Of a DNA stretch of 6,154 nucleotides, positions 1 through 6,154 are shown piece by piece. The stretch comes from Bacteroidota bacterium (GTDB taxonomy: Bacteria; Bacteroidota; Bacteroidia; Flavobacteriales; Flavobacteriaceae), in NCBI GenBank assembly GCA_015767395.1, contig JADWMI010000002.1:23995-30148 (forward strand). Reading direction: 5' to 3'. Both the position numbers and the translations under genes were made by a program. The notes under the pieces were generated by a model. The model had not been told where the DNA came from, made no database searches, and was given only the letters and a program-made list of their open reading frames with translations. Position 1 is the first letter of the stretch. The number at the start of each line of letters is the position of its first letter.

Positions 1-27
1 TCCCCGGATGCAGAAATCGTAAGGCTT

Positions 28-52
28 AGTCTAAATTAGACTTGTTCTTTTA
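28..52 (+). terminator. Weak inverted repeat followed by a T-rich stretch; possible terminator at the window edge
   Basis: Arms at 28-34 (AGTCTAA) and 36-42 (TTAGACT) are perfectly complementary around a single A. With a realistic 3-base loop the stem is 6 bp and mostly A/T. On the plus strand it is followed by TTGTTCTTTT, a run of mostly T, so it could end a transcript entering from the left, convergent with valS. On the minus strand, just past the valS stop, no T-run follows, so it is a poor terminator for valS. The stem is weak and the upstream gene is outside the window, so this is only a candidate. Confidence 0.25.
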
Positions 53-2680
53 CAAACTATTTAAACTAGCCGTTATTGTCTCGATTTTCGCCAAGGCGTC
101 TGCCTCTTTTTGACGTTCAATTTTAATAACTTGCTCAGGAGCATTGTTCACAAAACGTTCGTTACTTAGTTTCTTTTGAACTGACTTTAAGAAACCTTCA
201 ATATATTTTAACTCCTCCTGTAATTTGGATTTTTCTTCCTCTAAATCAATTTTATCGCCCATTGGAATAAAATACTCATTAGATTTTACCCTAAAACTAA
301 TCGCTCCTTCTACTTTTTCAGTAACATAATTTATTTCGGAAAGATTCCCCATTTTTTGAATTACTGTGTCAAAATTTGAATTCACATTGTCATTATTTAA
401 TACCGAAAATTCAATTTCATTTTTAAATGCAATGTTTTTATCTTTTCGTACATTTCTTATTCCTGAAATTACTTCTGAAGCCACTTTAAACTCACTAATA
501 AGCTTTTCATCTACATCAGTAAGATTAGGGTATTCCGCAATAATCAATGCTTCTTCTGGCGTTCTATCTGAAATATTTTGCCAAATCTCTTCTGATAAAA
601 ATGGCATAAACGGATGTAAAACTTTTAAATTATCTTCCAAAAATGAAATAACGGACTTCAATGTTTTAGCATCAATTGGTTGTTGATAAGCTGGTTTTAC
701 CATTTCTAATAACCAAGAAGAAAAATCATCCCAAATTAATTTATAAATGCTCATTAAAGCTTCACTAATTCTGTATTGATCAAAAGATTTTTCTAACTCA
801 ACTAATGTTTGTTGAAACTTAGCTTGATACCATTCAATTGCAATAATAGAAGATTGAGGTTGTTCAATACTTTCTGAAACTTCCCAACCTTTTATCAAAC
901 GAAAAGCATTCCATATTTTATTAGAAAAGTTTCTTCCCTGCGCACACAACTCTTCATCAAATAATAAATCATTGCCTGCTGCAGAACACAATAACATTCC
1001 AACACGTACACCATCGGCGCCGTATTTTTCCATTAATTCAATTGGATCAGGTGAATTCCCTAAAGATTTTGACATTTTTCTACCTTTACCATCACGCACA
1101 ATTCCTGTAAAATATACATTGGTAAAAGGTTTTTCATTTCTGAATTCATATCCAGCAAAAATCATACGAGCAACCCAAAAGAAAATAATATCTGGTCCAG
1201 TTACTAAATCGTTTGTTGGATAATAATATTCAATCTCCTTGTTATCAGGATTTCTAATACCATCAAAAACAGAAATTGGCCACAACCAAGACGAGAACCA
1301 AGTATCTAAAGCGTCAGGATCCTGAGTAATGTCATTTATTGTTAACTCCTGATTGTTCGTTTTTTGTATTGCTAATTTTAAAGCTTCATCAATAGAATTA
1401 GCAATTACATAGTCCTCTACCCCATCTCCATAGAAATAAGCTGGGATTTGGTGTCCCCACCACAATTGACGAGAAATATTCCAATCTCTAATATTTTCTA
1501 ACCAGTGACGGTAAGTGCTATTGTAATGTTTTGGAAAAAAATGAATTTCCTCATCTTCCAAAACTGCTTTTAAAGCAGGTTCTACAATCGTTTCCATTTT
1601 TAAAAACCATTGTGCAGAAATTTTAGGTTCAATAACCTCTTTTGTTCTTTCAGAAGTACCAACCTTATGCATATGTTGTTCAATTTTCACCAAACAACCA
1701 ATTTCTTCTAATTCTTTGGTAATTTCTTTACGTACAACAAAACGATCTTTTCCTTCATAGTGCAATCCGAAAGAATTTAAGGAAGCATCATCATTAAAAA
1801 TATCAACAACTTCTAAATTATGTTTTTCACCTAAAACTTTATCGTTTTGATCGTGAGCAGGTGTCACTTTTAAGCAACCTGTACCAAACTCAATATCAAC
1901 ATATTCATCTTCAATAATAGGTATAATCCTTCCTACAATAGGTACAATCGCTTTTTTACCTTTTAAATGGGTAAAACGTTCATCGTTTGGATTGATACAA
2001 ATGGCAGTATCTCCTAAAATAGTTTCAGGACGCGTAGTTGCAATGGTTAGTACTTCATCACTTCCTTCAATTTTATAATTTAAGTAATATAAATTTCCTT
2101 GTTTTTCTTCAAAAATTACTTCTTCATCAGATAAGGTTGTTTTTGCTGAAGGATCCCAATTTACCATTCTATACCCACGGTAAATCAATCCTTTGTTATA
2201 TAAATCGATAAAAACTTTAGTAACAGCTTCACTTAAATCTCCATCCATGGTGAATTTTGTGCGTTCCCAATCACAAGAAGCTCCTAATTTTTTTAATTGC
2301 TCTAAAATGATGCCTCCGTGCTCATCAGTCCAATCCCAAGCATGTTTTAAAAATTCATCACGTGTCAGGTCCGATTTCTCAATACCTTGTTCTTTTAATT
2401 TAGCCACAACTTTTGCTTCAGTTGCAATTGAAGCATGATCAGTTCCTGGTACCCAGCAGGCGTTTTTACCTTTTAAACGTGCGCGTCTAATCAAGACGTC
2501 CTGAATGGTATTATTTAGCATATGTCCCATATGTAAAACCCCTGTTACATTTGGTGGTGGAATTACAATTGTATATGGCTCTTTTTCATTTGGAACGGAA
2601 TGGAAATAATTATTTTCCATCCAGTAGTCATACCACTTATTTTCTACGTCTTGAGGGCTATATTTTGTTGCTAAACTCAT
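50..2680 (-). CDS. valS: Valyl-tRNA synthetase (class I aminoacyl-tRNA synthetase)
   Basis: Cytoplasmic enzyme that joins valine to tRNA-Val using ATP and hydrolyses mischarged Thr-tRNA-Val. The product is 876 residues, the usual bacterial ValRS length. Visible landmarks in order: the class I HIGH signature as HMGH at residues 50-53, after [17 protein letters not shown] in the catalytic core; the CP1 editing domain with [10 protein letters not shown] at 215-224; a WFSSWLWP block near 460; KMSKS at 535-539; a helical anticodon-binding domain at about 600-760; and a charged C-terminal coiled coil (about 810-876) like the ValRS tRNA-binding arm. The ATG at 2680 (MSLATKYSP) was chosen over an in-frame ATG at 2719, because the upstream one lies 5' of a perfect -7 promoter element (2709-2716) and would not be in the mRNA. 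The stop is TAA at 50-52. There is no Shine-Dalgarno sequence; the leader just before the ATG is A-rich. It is divergent from the DUF1573 gene. All signature motifs are intact. Confidence 0.98.
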   Translation of the reverse strand: MSLATKYSPQDVENKWYDYWMENNYFHSVPNEKEPYTIVIPPPNVTGVLHMGHMLNNTIQDVLIRRARLKGKNACWVPGTDHASIATEAKVVAKLKEQGIEKSDLTRDEFLKHAWDWTDEHGGIILEQLKKLGASCDWERTKFTMDGDLSEAVTKVFIDLYNKGLIYRGYRMVNWDPSAKTTLSDEEVIFEEKQGNLYYLNYKIEGSDEVLTIATTRPETILGDTAICINPNDERFTHLKGKKAIVPIVGRIIPIIEDEYVDIEFGTGCLKVTPAHDQNDKVLGEKHNLEVVDIFNDDASLNSFGLHYEGKDRFVVRKEITKELEEIGCLVKIEQHMHKVGTSERTKEVIEPKISAQWFLKMETIVEPALKAVLEDEEIHFFPKHYNSTYRHWLENIRDWNISRQLWWGHQIPAYFYGDGVEDYVIANSIDEALKLAIQKTNNQELTINDITQDPDALDTWFSSWLWPISVFDGIRNPDNKEIEYYYPTNDLVTGPDIIFFWVARMIFAGYEFRNEKPFTNVYFTGIVRDGKGRKMSKSLGNSPDPIELMEKYGADGVRVGMLLCSAAGNDLLFDEELCAQGRNFSNKIWNAFRLIKGWEVSESIEQPQSSIIAIEWYQAKFQQTLVELEKSFDQYRISEALMSIYKLIWDDFSSWLLEMVKPAYQQPIDAKTLKSVISFLEDNLKVLHPFMPFLSEEIWQNISDRTPEEALIIAEYPNLTDVDEKLISEFKVASEVISGIRNVRKDKNIAFKNEIEFSVLNNDNVNSNFDTVIQKMGNLSEINYVTEKVEGAISFRVKSNEYFIPMGDKIDLEEEKSKLQEELKYIEGFLKSVQKKLSNERFVNNAPEQVIKIERQKEADALAKIETITASLNSL

Positions 2681-2708
2681 TTTTGGTCTAATTTTTGAAA
2701 CTAATTTG

Positions 2709-2739
2709 CAAATGTACAATTATAAGAGATAACACAAAA
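2709..2739 (-). promoter_or_regulatory. Predicted Bacteroidota-type promoter of valS
   Basis: Read on the minus strand, TTTTG (2735-2739) is followed by an 18-base spacer and then TACATTTG (2709-2716). The second is a perfect match to the Bacteroidota -7 consensus TAnnTTTG. Transcription would be expected to start a few bases downstream, near 2700-2704, giving a leader of roughly 20-25 bases before the valS ATG at 2680. That is too short for a T-box or an attenuator. The consensus is established knowledge; the start position is inferred. Confidence 0.75.
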
Positions 2740-2746
2740 TATTTTG
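2735..2746. repeat. Perfect 12-base palindrome joining two divergent -33 elements
   Basis: CAAAATATTTTG is its own reverse complement. Its left half, read on the minus strand, is the TTTTG -33 element of valS. Its right half is the TTTTG -33 element of the DUF1573 gene. The two elements are only two bases apart, so two RNA polymerase holoenzymes probably could not bind both promoters at once. It could also be an operator, but no regulator is visible here and an A/T palindrome of this size can arise by chance. Confidence 0.6.
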
Positions 2747-2772
2747 AAAGCTTAAAAAAATAACTAACTTTA
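2742..2772 (+). promoter_or_regulatory. Predicted Bacteroidota-type promoter of the DUF1573 gene
   Basis: TTTTG (2742-2746), an 18-base spacer and TAACTTTA (2765-2772) match the -33/-7 arrangement. The -7 element differs from TAnnTTTG only in its last base. The inferred start site near 2777-2780 leaves a short A/T leader of about 12 bases before the ATG at 2791. A second near-match, TACATTTT at 2771-2778, has a spacer of 24 bases and is less likely. Confidence 0.55.
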
Positions 2773-2790
2773 CATTTTAAAATTAGAATT

Positions 2791-3240
2791 ATGAAAAAAT
2801 TAATGACATTATTATTTATTGGATTTGTAACATTATCCGTAAATGCACAAGAAGTAAAATCAACTGAAGTTGCTGTAGATCCGAATGCACCGGTATTCGA
2901 ATTTGAAACGGATGTAATTGATTATGGAAAAATAGAGCAAAACGCCGATGGTGTACGTGTTTTTAAATTTAAAAACATTGGAAAATCTCCATTGGTAATT
3001 AGTAGAGTTCAATCCAGTTGCGGTTGTACAGTTCCCAAAAAACCATCAGAACCAATTATGCCTGGTGAATCTGGAGAAATTGAAGTTAAATATGATACAA
3101 AAAGACTTAATGGTTTTTCAAAACAAATTACAGTTTTTTCTAATGCAACAGAGCCTACAAAAAAATTACGTATTAAAGGAATTGTTCTAAAACCAGAATC
3201 TCCTGTTGTTAAAGATAAATCAACTGTTTCTTCACAATAA
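2791..3240 (+). CDS. Secreted DUF1573 domain protein of unknown function
   Basis: A 149-residue exported protein. Residues 1-19 form a typical Sec signal peptide: KK at 2-3, a hydrophobic stretch LLFIGFVTL, and a likely cut after VNA-19 before QE. There is no lipobox cysteine, so it is probably periplasmic rather than a lipoprotein. The mature part is one DUF1573 domain (about 36-133): an FEFETDVIDYGKI strand start, the pattern FKFKNIGKSPLVI, the hallmark SSCGCT with Cys77 and Cys79, PGESGEIEVKYD, and a closing ITVFSNA...LRIKGIV. The family has an immunoglobulin-like beta-sandwich fold related to ASH/MSP-type domains and is abundant in Bacteroidota; its role is not established. A hydrophilic tail of about 15 residues follows. 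The close cysteine pair could form a disulfide or bind a metal; this is inference. The gene has its own promoter and is followed by a strong terminator, so it is probably monocistronic. The start is the ATG that supplies the signal peptide's n-region. Confidence 0.9.
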   Translation: MKKLMTLLFIGFVTLSVNAQEVKSTEVAVDPNAPVFEFETDVIDYGKIEQNADGVRVFKFKNIGKSPLVISRVQSSCGCTVPKKPSEPIMPGESGEIEVKYDTKRLNGFSKQITVFSNATEPTKKLRIKGIVLKPESPVVKDKSTVSSQ

Positions 3241-3259
3241 AATTTAGTAACAACACATA

Positions 3260-3302
3260 AATTAAAAAAGGCTTTCAAATTATTTGAAAGCCTTTTTTAA
3301 TT
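3260..3302. terminator. Bidirectional intrinsic terminator between convergent genes
   Basis: The core arms AAAAAAGGCTTTCAAA (3264-3279) and TTTGAAAGCCTTTTTT (3283-3298) are perfectly complementary around the 3-base loop TTA. Pairing continues outward to 3260 and 3302. The A6 on one side and T6 on the other provide a U-run after the stem in both directions. It therefore ends the DUF1573 transcript, whose stop lies about 20 bases upstream, and can also end the convergent lipoprotein transcript, whose stop is at 3393. Confidence 0.92.
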
Positions 3303-3392
3303 AGAACTTGTACCTTCTTCAAATAGCATTAAACAAAATACTGTAAAATAAAAATAATAGTTCGGCACCGCAAAAACACTTTTTTTTATTTT

Positions 3393-3962
3393 TCAATTAA
3401 ACCAAATAGTGAAGAATTTAATATTTGAAACATCTGGAATTTGATCGACTAAGATTTCTTCTCTGCTAAACGAACTTATTCCTAAATCTTTTTTATCAAT
3501 AGCTATAGTAGCATTTAGTTCATCAATATAAAGTGTAGCTGAAGACAAAGTGGTTTCAACTTTATTTATAACATAATTACTACTAATATCTTTAAAGTTA
3601 GATTTCAAACCAATCCCATTTTTAGTTTCATATTGTGGATTAAAAATTTGAATACTTTTTATTTTAGAAGTAGCATCATTCTGTTGAATTGGACAAATCT
3701 CTAACAATTTTTCGCCCGTTTTAGAATATACTTCATACAAATCATTTTCTGTAAAATATAAATTTTTGTTAGACGTATTGTTTTTTGATAAATGTGTAAC
3801 AATTGAATCGTTCTCAAAAATTTGATTTAATTCCTTCACAGTTGTTTCTTTTGTTAATAATCCAACTTTTCCTTTTCCAACAAAAAACGCATCGTCATTT
3901 GAACATTGTATAAATAAAAATGAAACAAAAAGAAGCAATGCAATTTTTTTAATAATGGCCAT
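3393..3962 (-). CDS. Predicted lipoprotein of unknown function
   Basis: A 189-residue protein that I do not recognise as a named family. Residues 1-19 form a lipoprotein signal peptide: MAIIKK, a hydrophobic core ALLLFVSFLF, then the lipobox FIQ-C20. Lipidation would be at Cys20. The mature N-terminus CSNDD is acidic right after the cysteine, resembling the lipoprotein export signal described in Bacteroidota for surface display, so it may face outward; that is inference. The rest looks like a small globular domain. A segment GLLTKETTVKELNQIF (34-49) and a later one NGIGLKSNFKDISSNY (115-130) share a G-x-x-(T/S)-driven helix pattern, possibly two copies of one small fold. Only Cys90 remains in the mature body. 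The ATG at 3962 was preferred over a TTG at 3968 that adds two residues. It lies 72 bases after the ATPase gene on the same strand, with no clear promoter or terminator between, so co-transcription is plausible. The stop is TGA. Confidence 0.85.
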   Translation of the reverse strand: MAIIKKIALLLFVSFLFIQCSNDDAFFVGKGKVGLLTKETTVKELNQIFENDSIVTHLSKNNTSNKNLYFTENDLYEVYSKTGEKLLEICPIQQNDATSKIKSIQIFNPQYETKNGIGLKSNFKDISSNYVINKVETTLSSATLYIDELNATIAIDKKDLGISSFSREEILVDQIPDVSNIKFFTIWFN

Positions 3963-4034
3963 AAGCAATTTAATTTTTAAGGGTATTATAGACTTAACGA
4001 ATAATATTGGATATTATTTAGTCAAAATGAAACT

Positions 4035-5552
4035 TTATAACACTCGTTTTAAAATTCCTAAAACGCCTCTAATAAAAGTAGCACTTGTCACCACTTTCAG
4101 TATTGGATTCATTCGAGTACTTGATCTTCTTGTTGAAGTTGATTTCGCTTTTTTAGCAGCTTCTTTCTTCCTTTCTTCAACTTCTTCAATTTTATTTATT
4201 TTCTCAATTTTTTCATTTAATATCTCGTAAGCACTGTCTCTATCAATTGTTTCGTTGTATTTATAAAATAATCGCGAATTCTCAATCTGTTGTTTTATTT
4301 CTGAATTTGATAATATATCCATTCTACTCATTGGTGCCCGCATCATTGTAGCTGCCAAAGGTGTTGGTATTCCTTTTTCATTTAAAACTGAAATAAAAGC
4401 TTCTCCAATACCCAATTGAGTTAAGGTTTTATCAACATCATAATACGCAGAGTCTGGATAATTCTCAGCGGCTAATTTAATGGCCTTTCTATCTTTAGCG
4501 GTAAATGCACGTAACGCATGTTGAATTTTTAAACCTAACTGTGCCAATACATCTTCTGGAACATCTTTTGGATTTTGAGTCACAAAAAAGATTCCTATTC
4601 CTTTCGAACGAATTAATTTAATTATACTTTCTATTTGAGAAAGCAGTGCTTTGGAAGCTTCATCAAATATTAAATGCGCCTCATCAATAAAAATAACCAA
4701 TTCAGGTTTTCCGCTATCTCCTTGTTCTGGAAAAGTAGCATATACTTCTGCCAATAATTGTAGCATAAAAGTTGAAAACAATTTTGGCTTGTCTTGTATA
4801 TCTGTTAAACGTAATATTGAAATAATTCCCTTGCCCTCTTCATTTGTTCTTACTAAATCTTTTACATCAAATGAACGCTCACCAAAAAACAAATCACCAC
4901 CTTGCTGATCAATCTCTATAATTTTTCTTAAAATAGCGCCTGTACTTGCTGTTGAGATTCGTCCATATTCAGATTGAATTTCATCTTTACCTTCTTCTGT
5001 AGCAAATTGCAACACTTTTCTAAAGTCTTTTAAATCTAACAATGGTAATTTATGATCATCACAATATTTAAAAATAATAGATACAATTCCACTTTGAGTA
5101 TCCGATAAATCTAAAATACGAGAAAGCAATACTGGACCAAATTCAGAAACGGTGGCTCGTAACCGAACTCCATTTTGTTCAGAAATAGTCAATATTTCAA
5201 CAGGAAATTTTTTAGCATCAAAAGGCAATCCAATAGCAGCATGCCGTTCGTCAATTTTTGGATGTCCTGGACTTGGTTTAGCCAAACCACTTAAATCACC
5301 TTTAATATCCATTAACAATACCGGAATGCCTTTTTCTGAAAGATTTTCAGCCATTACCTGCAAAGATTTGGTTTTCCCGGTTCCAGTGGCTCCAGCAATT
5401 AATCCGTGTCTGTTTAAGGTTTTTAAAGGAACTTTAACAAAAGCATCTTTAACAGTTTCACCATCTAACATTGCTGAACCAAATACTAAATAATCACCTT
5501 TTGTTTTATAGCCTTCAGTTATATGATCAAAAAACACTTGCTTTCTATCCAT
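4035..5552 (-). CDS. HerA-like P-loop ATPase of the DUF853 (YjgR) family
   Basis: A 505-residue cytoplasmic ATPase related to E. coli YjgR, within the HerA/FtsK superfamily of ring-forming motors. What it moves is not known, and no NurA nuclease gene is beside it. The N-terminal 45 residues lead into LNRHGLIAGATGTGKT, with Walker A at 54-61 (catalytic Lys60). LMDIKGDLSGLAKP follows, a very characteristic DUF853 block. Walker B is LVIFIDEAH, with Asp290-Glu291. FFVTQNP near 325 is the sensor-like segment. LGLKIQHALRAFTAKD (about 340-356) matches the family's arginine-containing block, and LGIGEAFISVLNEKG comes next. After about residue 445 there is a highly charged, Lys/Glu-rich linker, then a tail ending FIRGVLGILKR like that of YjgR. 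The ATG at 5552 (MDRKQVFF) was chosen over a GTG at 5579. A weak -7-like TATTTTTA (5568-5575, minus strand) sits just upstream but lacks a good -33 partner. The gene diverges from queE and precedes the lipoprotein gene. Confidence 0.93.
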   Translation of the reverse strand: MDRKQVFFDHITEGYKTKGDYLVFGSAMLDGETVKDAFVKVPLKTLNRHGLIAGATGTGKTKSLQVMAENLSEKGIPVLLMDIKGDLSGLAKPSPGHPKIDERHAAIGLPFDAKKFPVEILTISEQNGVRLRATVSEFGPVLLSRILDLSDTQSGIVSIIFKYCDDHKLPLLDLKDFRKVLQFATEEGKDEIQSEYGRISTASTGAILRKIIEIDQQGGDLFFGERSFDVKDLVRTNEEGKGIISILRLTDIQDKPKLFSTFMLQLLAEVYATFPEQGDSGKPELVIFIDEAHLIFDEASKALLSQIESIIKLIRSKGIGIFFVTQNPKDVPEDVLAQLGLKIQHALRAFTAKDRKAIKLAAENYPDSAYYDVDKTLTQLGIGEAFISVLNEKGIPTPLAATMMRAPMSRMDILSNSEIKQQIENSRLFYKYNETIDRDSAYEILNEKIEKINKIEEVEERKKEAAKKAKSTSTRRSSTRMNPILKVVTSATFIRGVLGILKRVL

Positions 5553-5645
5553 TCTTGATATTTTCAATAAAAATAACACATATAAATCAATTTAAAAATT
5601 TGAACAGAAATTAAGTTGAAAAAACGCTATATTGTTAGTTATGAC

Positions 5646-5653
5646 TATATTTG
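5646..5653 (+). promoter_or_regulatory. Perfect -7 element directly before queE
   Basis: TATATTTG is an exact match to the Bacteroidota -7 consensus and is followed by CAGC and the queE ATG at 5658. No TTG lies at the usual 17-20 base spacing; the nearest, at 5616-5618 and 5632-5634, give spacers of 27 and 11 bases. If active, it would start transcription at or within a few bases of the annotated start codon, implying a leaderless message or a start further downstream. Confidence 0.5.
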
Positions 5654-5657
5654 CAGC

Positions 5658-6154
5658 ATGATTGATAAAAACACACAACAACTAATAAACAAGGGTGAAA
5701 TGCTTCCACTAATGGAAGAATTCTATACAATTCAGGGTGAAGGATTCCATACAGGTAAAGCTGCATATTTTATTAGAATAGGTGGTTGTGATGTTGGTTG
5801 TCATTGGTGCGATGTAAAAGAAAGTTGGAATGCAGATTTGCATCCACCAACAATTACAGATACTATTGTTAACAATGCAAAAAGCAATGCTAATACTGTT
5901 GTTGTTACAGGAGGAGAACCTTCCATGTGGAATTTAGATTATATTACGAATGCACTTCAAAACGCAAATTTAAAAACACATATTGAAACTTCAGGTGCAT
6001 ATAAGTTAACTGGAAAATGGGATTGGATTTGCTTATCACCAAAAAAAACAAAATTACCTTTAGAAGATATTTATATTAAGGCACAAGAACTAAAAATGAT
6101 TGTTTTTAATAAAAACGATTTTAAATTTGCTGAAGAACAGGCGGCTAAAGTTTC
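5658..6154 (+). CDS. queE: 7-carboxy-7-deazaguanine synthase (radical SAM), 3' end cut by the window
   Basis: Radical S-adenosylmethionine enzyme that contracts the ring of 6-carboxy-5,6,7,8-tetrahydropterin to 7-carboxy-7-deazaguanine, a step from GTP to preQ0 and queuosine in tRNA. About 165 residues are visible and the reading frame is open to the window end. Landmarks: LPLMEEFYTIQGEG (16-29), the substrate-side block typical of QueE; GGCDVGCHWCD, giving the CX3CX2C iron-sulfur motif at Cys44, Cys48 and Cys51; VTGGEPSMW (83-91), the GGEP SAM-binding motif; and IETSG at 109-113. All visible catalytic cysteines are present. The ATG at 5658 gives a short N-terminal helix before the conserved block. 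An alternative ATG at 5700 (MLPLMEEF), preceded by GGGTGAA, would remove 14 residues and leave all motifs intact. It diverges from the ATPase gene across a 105-base gap. No preQ1 riboswitch-like leader is possible in the few bases between the predicted promoter and the start. Confidence 0.95.
   Translation, partial: MIDKNTQQLINKGEMLPLMEEFYTIQGEGFHTGKAAYFIRIGGCDVGCHWCDVKESWNADLHPPTITDTIVNNAKSNANTVVVTGGEPSMWNLDYITNALQNANLKTHIETSGAYKLTGKWDWICLSPKKTKLPLEDIYIKAQELKMIVFNKNDFKFAEEQAAKV

Noticed and set aside
1..39. Possible 3' end of a plus-strand gene entering from the left (frame 1 reads SPDAEIVRLSLN then TAG at 37-39)
   Set aside because: The other two plus frames also end within the first 29 bases (TAA at 19-21, TAG at 27-29), so a dozen codons cannot tell which, if any, is coding. 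The higher GC of the first 25 bases is suggestive only.
366..1223. Plus-strand open frames inside valS, and similar frames inside the ATPase, the DUF1573 gene and upstream of the lipoprotein gene
   Set aside because: They lie opposite well-supported coding regions or their ends, encode no recognisable domains, and have Ser/Ile/Phe-rich compositions typical of antisense frames in AT-rich genes.
2681..2708. T-box or attenuator control of valS
   Set aside because: The predicted leader is only about 20-25 bases, with no room for a stem I, specifier loop or leader peptide.
2681..2719. N-terminal extension of valS by 13 residues (MYICKLVSK...)
   Set aside because: The upstream ATG lies 5' of the perfect -7 element at 2709-2716 and so should not be transcribed. 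The extension also resembles no ValRS N-terminus, whereas MSLATKYSP fits.
3361..3392. CGGCACCG followed by a run of eight T (plus strand) beyond the main terminator
   Set aside because: The possible stem has only three pairs with a two-base loop, too small for a terminator. The strong hairpin at 3260-3302 already explains both gene ends.
4000..4018. AATAATAT-TGG-ATATTATT hairpin between the ATPase and lipoprotein genes
   Set aside because: The 8-bp stem is entirely A/T and is not followed by a T-run on the minus strand, so it is unlikely to terminate transcription. It could be chance in AT-rich DNA.
5553..5657. preQ1 riboswitch upstream of queE
   Set aside because: The only convincing promoter element ends four bases before the start codon, and I see no pseudoknot-like aptamer with the A-rich tail in this gap.
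1..6154. Search for an undescribed defence, mobile or CRISPR-like system
   Set aside because: No direct-repeat arrays, transposase, integrase, toxin-antitoxin pair or nuclease was seen. The HerA-like ATPase belongs to the DUF853 branch and has no nuclease partner in the window, so it is not called a defence gene.

Overview
The window is AT-rich chromosomal DNA that fits a marine or environmental flavobacterium (Bacteroidota, Flavobacteriia). Four things support this: strong A/T codon preference; start codons without purine-rich Shine-Dalgarno sites; promoter-like TAnnTTTG (-7) and TTTG (-33) elements, which are the Bacteroidota sigma-factor signature; and protein families typical of the group (a small secreted DUF1573 protein and a lipoprotein whose mature N-terminus is CSNDD). 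The genus cannot be fixed from the sequence alone.

Layout from left to right. The first ~50 bases are the far side of the valS stop codon and hold a weak inverted repeat. valS (valyl-tRNA synthetase) fills 50-2680 on the minus strand. It diverges from a plus-strand gene for a secreted DUF1573 protein (2791-3240). The 110-base gap between them carries two back-to-back promoters whose -33 elements are the two halves of one 12-base palindrome. A strong two-way hairpin terminator at about 3260-3302 separates the DUF1573 gene from a convergent minus-strand lipoprotein gene (3393-3962). Upstream of the lipoprotein gene, on the same strand and 72 bases away, lies a DUF853/YjgR-type HerA-like ATPase (4035-5552). 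This diverges from queE (5658 to the window end, 3' end cut off), the radical-SAM enzyme of queuosine precursor synthesis.

The genes do not form one pathway. valS and queE both serve translation: tRNA charging, and the 7-deazaguanine modification of tRNA. The DUF1573 protein and the lipoprotein are envelope proteins of unknown role, and the ATPase is a conserved cytoplasmic P-loop protein of unknown role. This is an ordinary core-genome region. I see no mobile element, CRISPR array, tRNA, rRNA, riboswitch or defence cassette. The less ordinary points are the shared promoter palindrome, the -7 element almost touching the queE start codon, and the uncharacterised ATPase-lipoprotein pair. All intergenic gaps are shorter than 160 bases.
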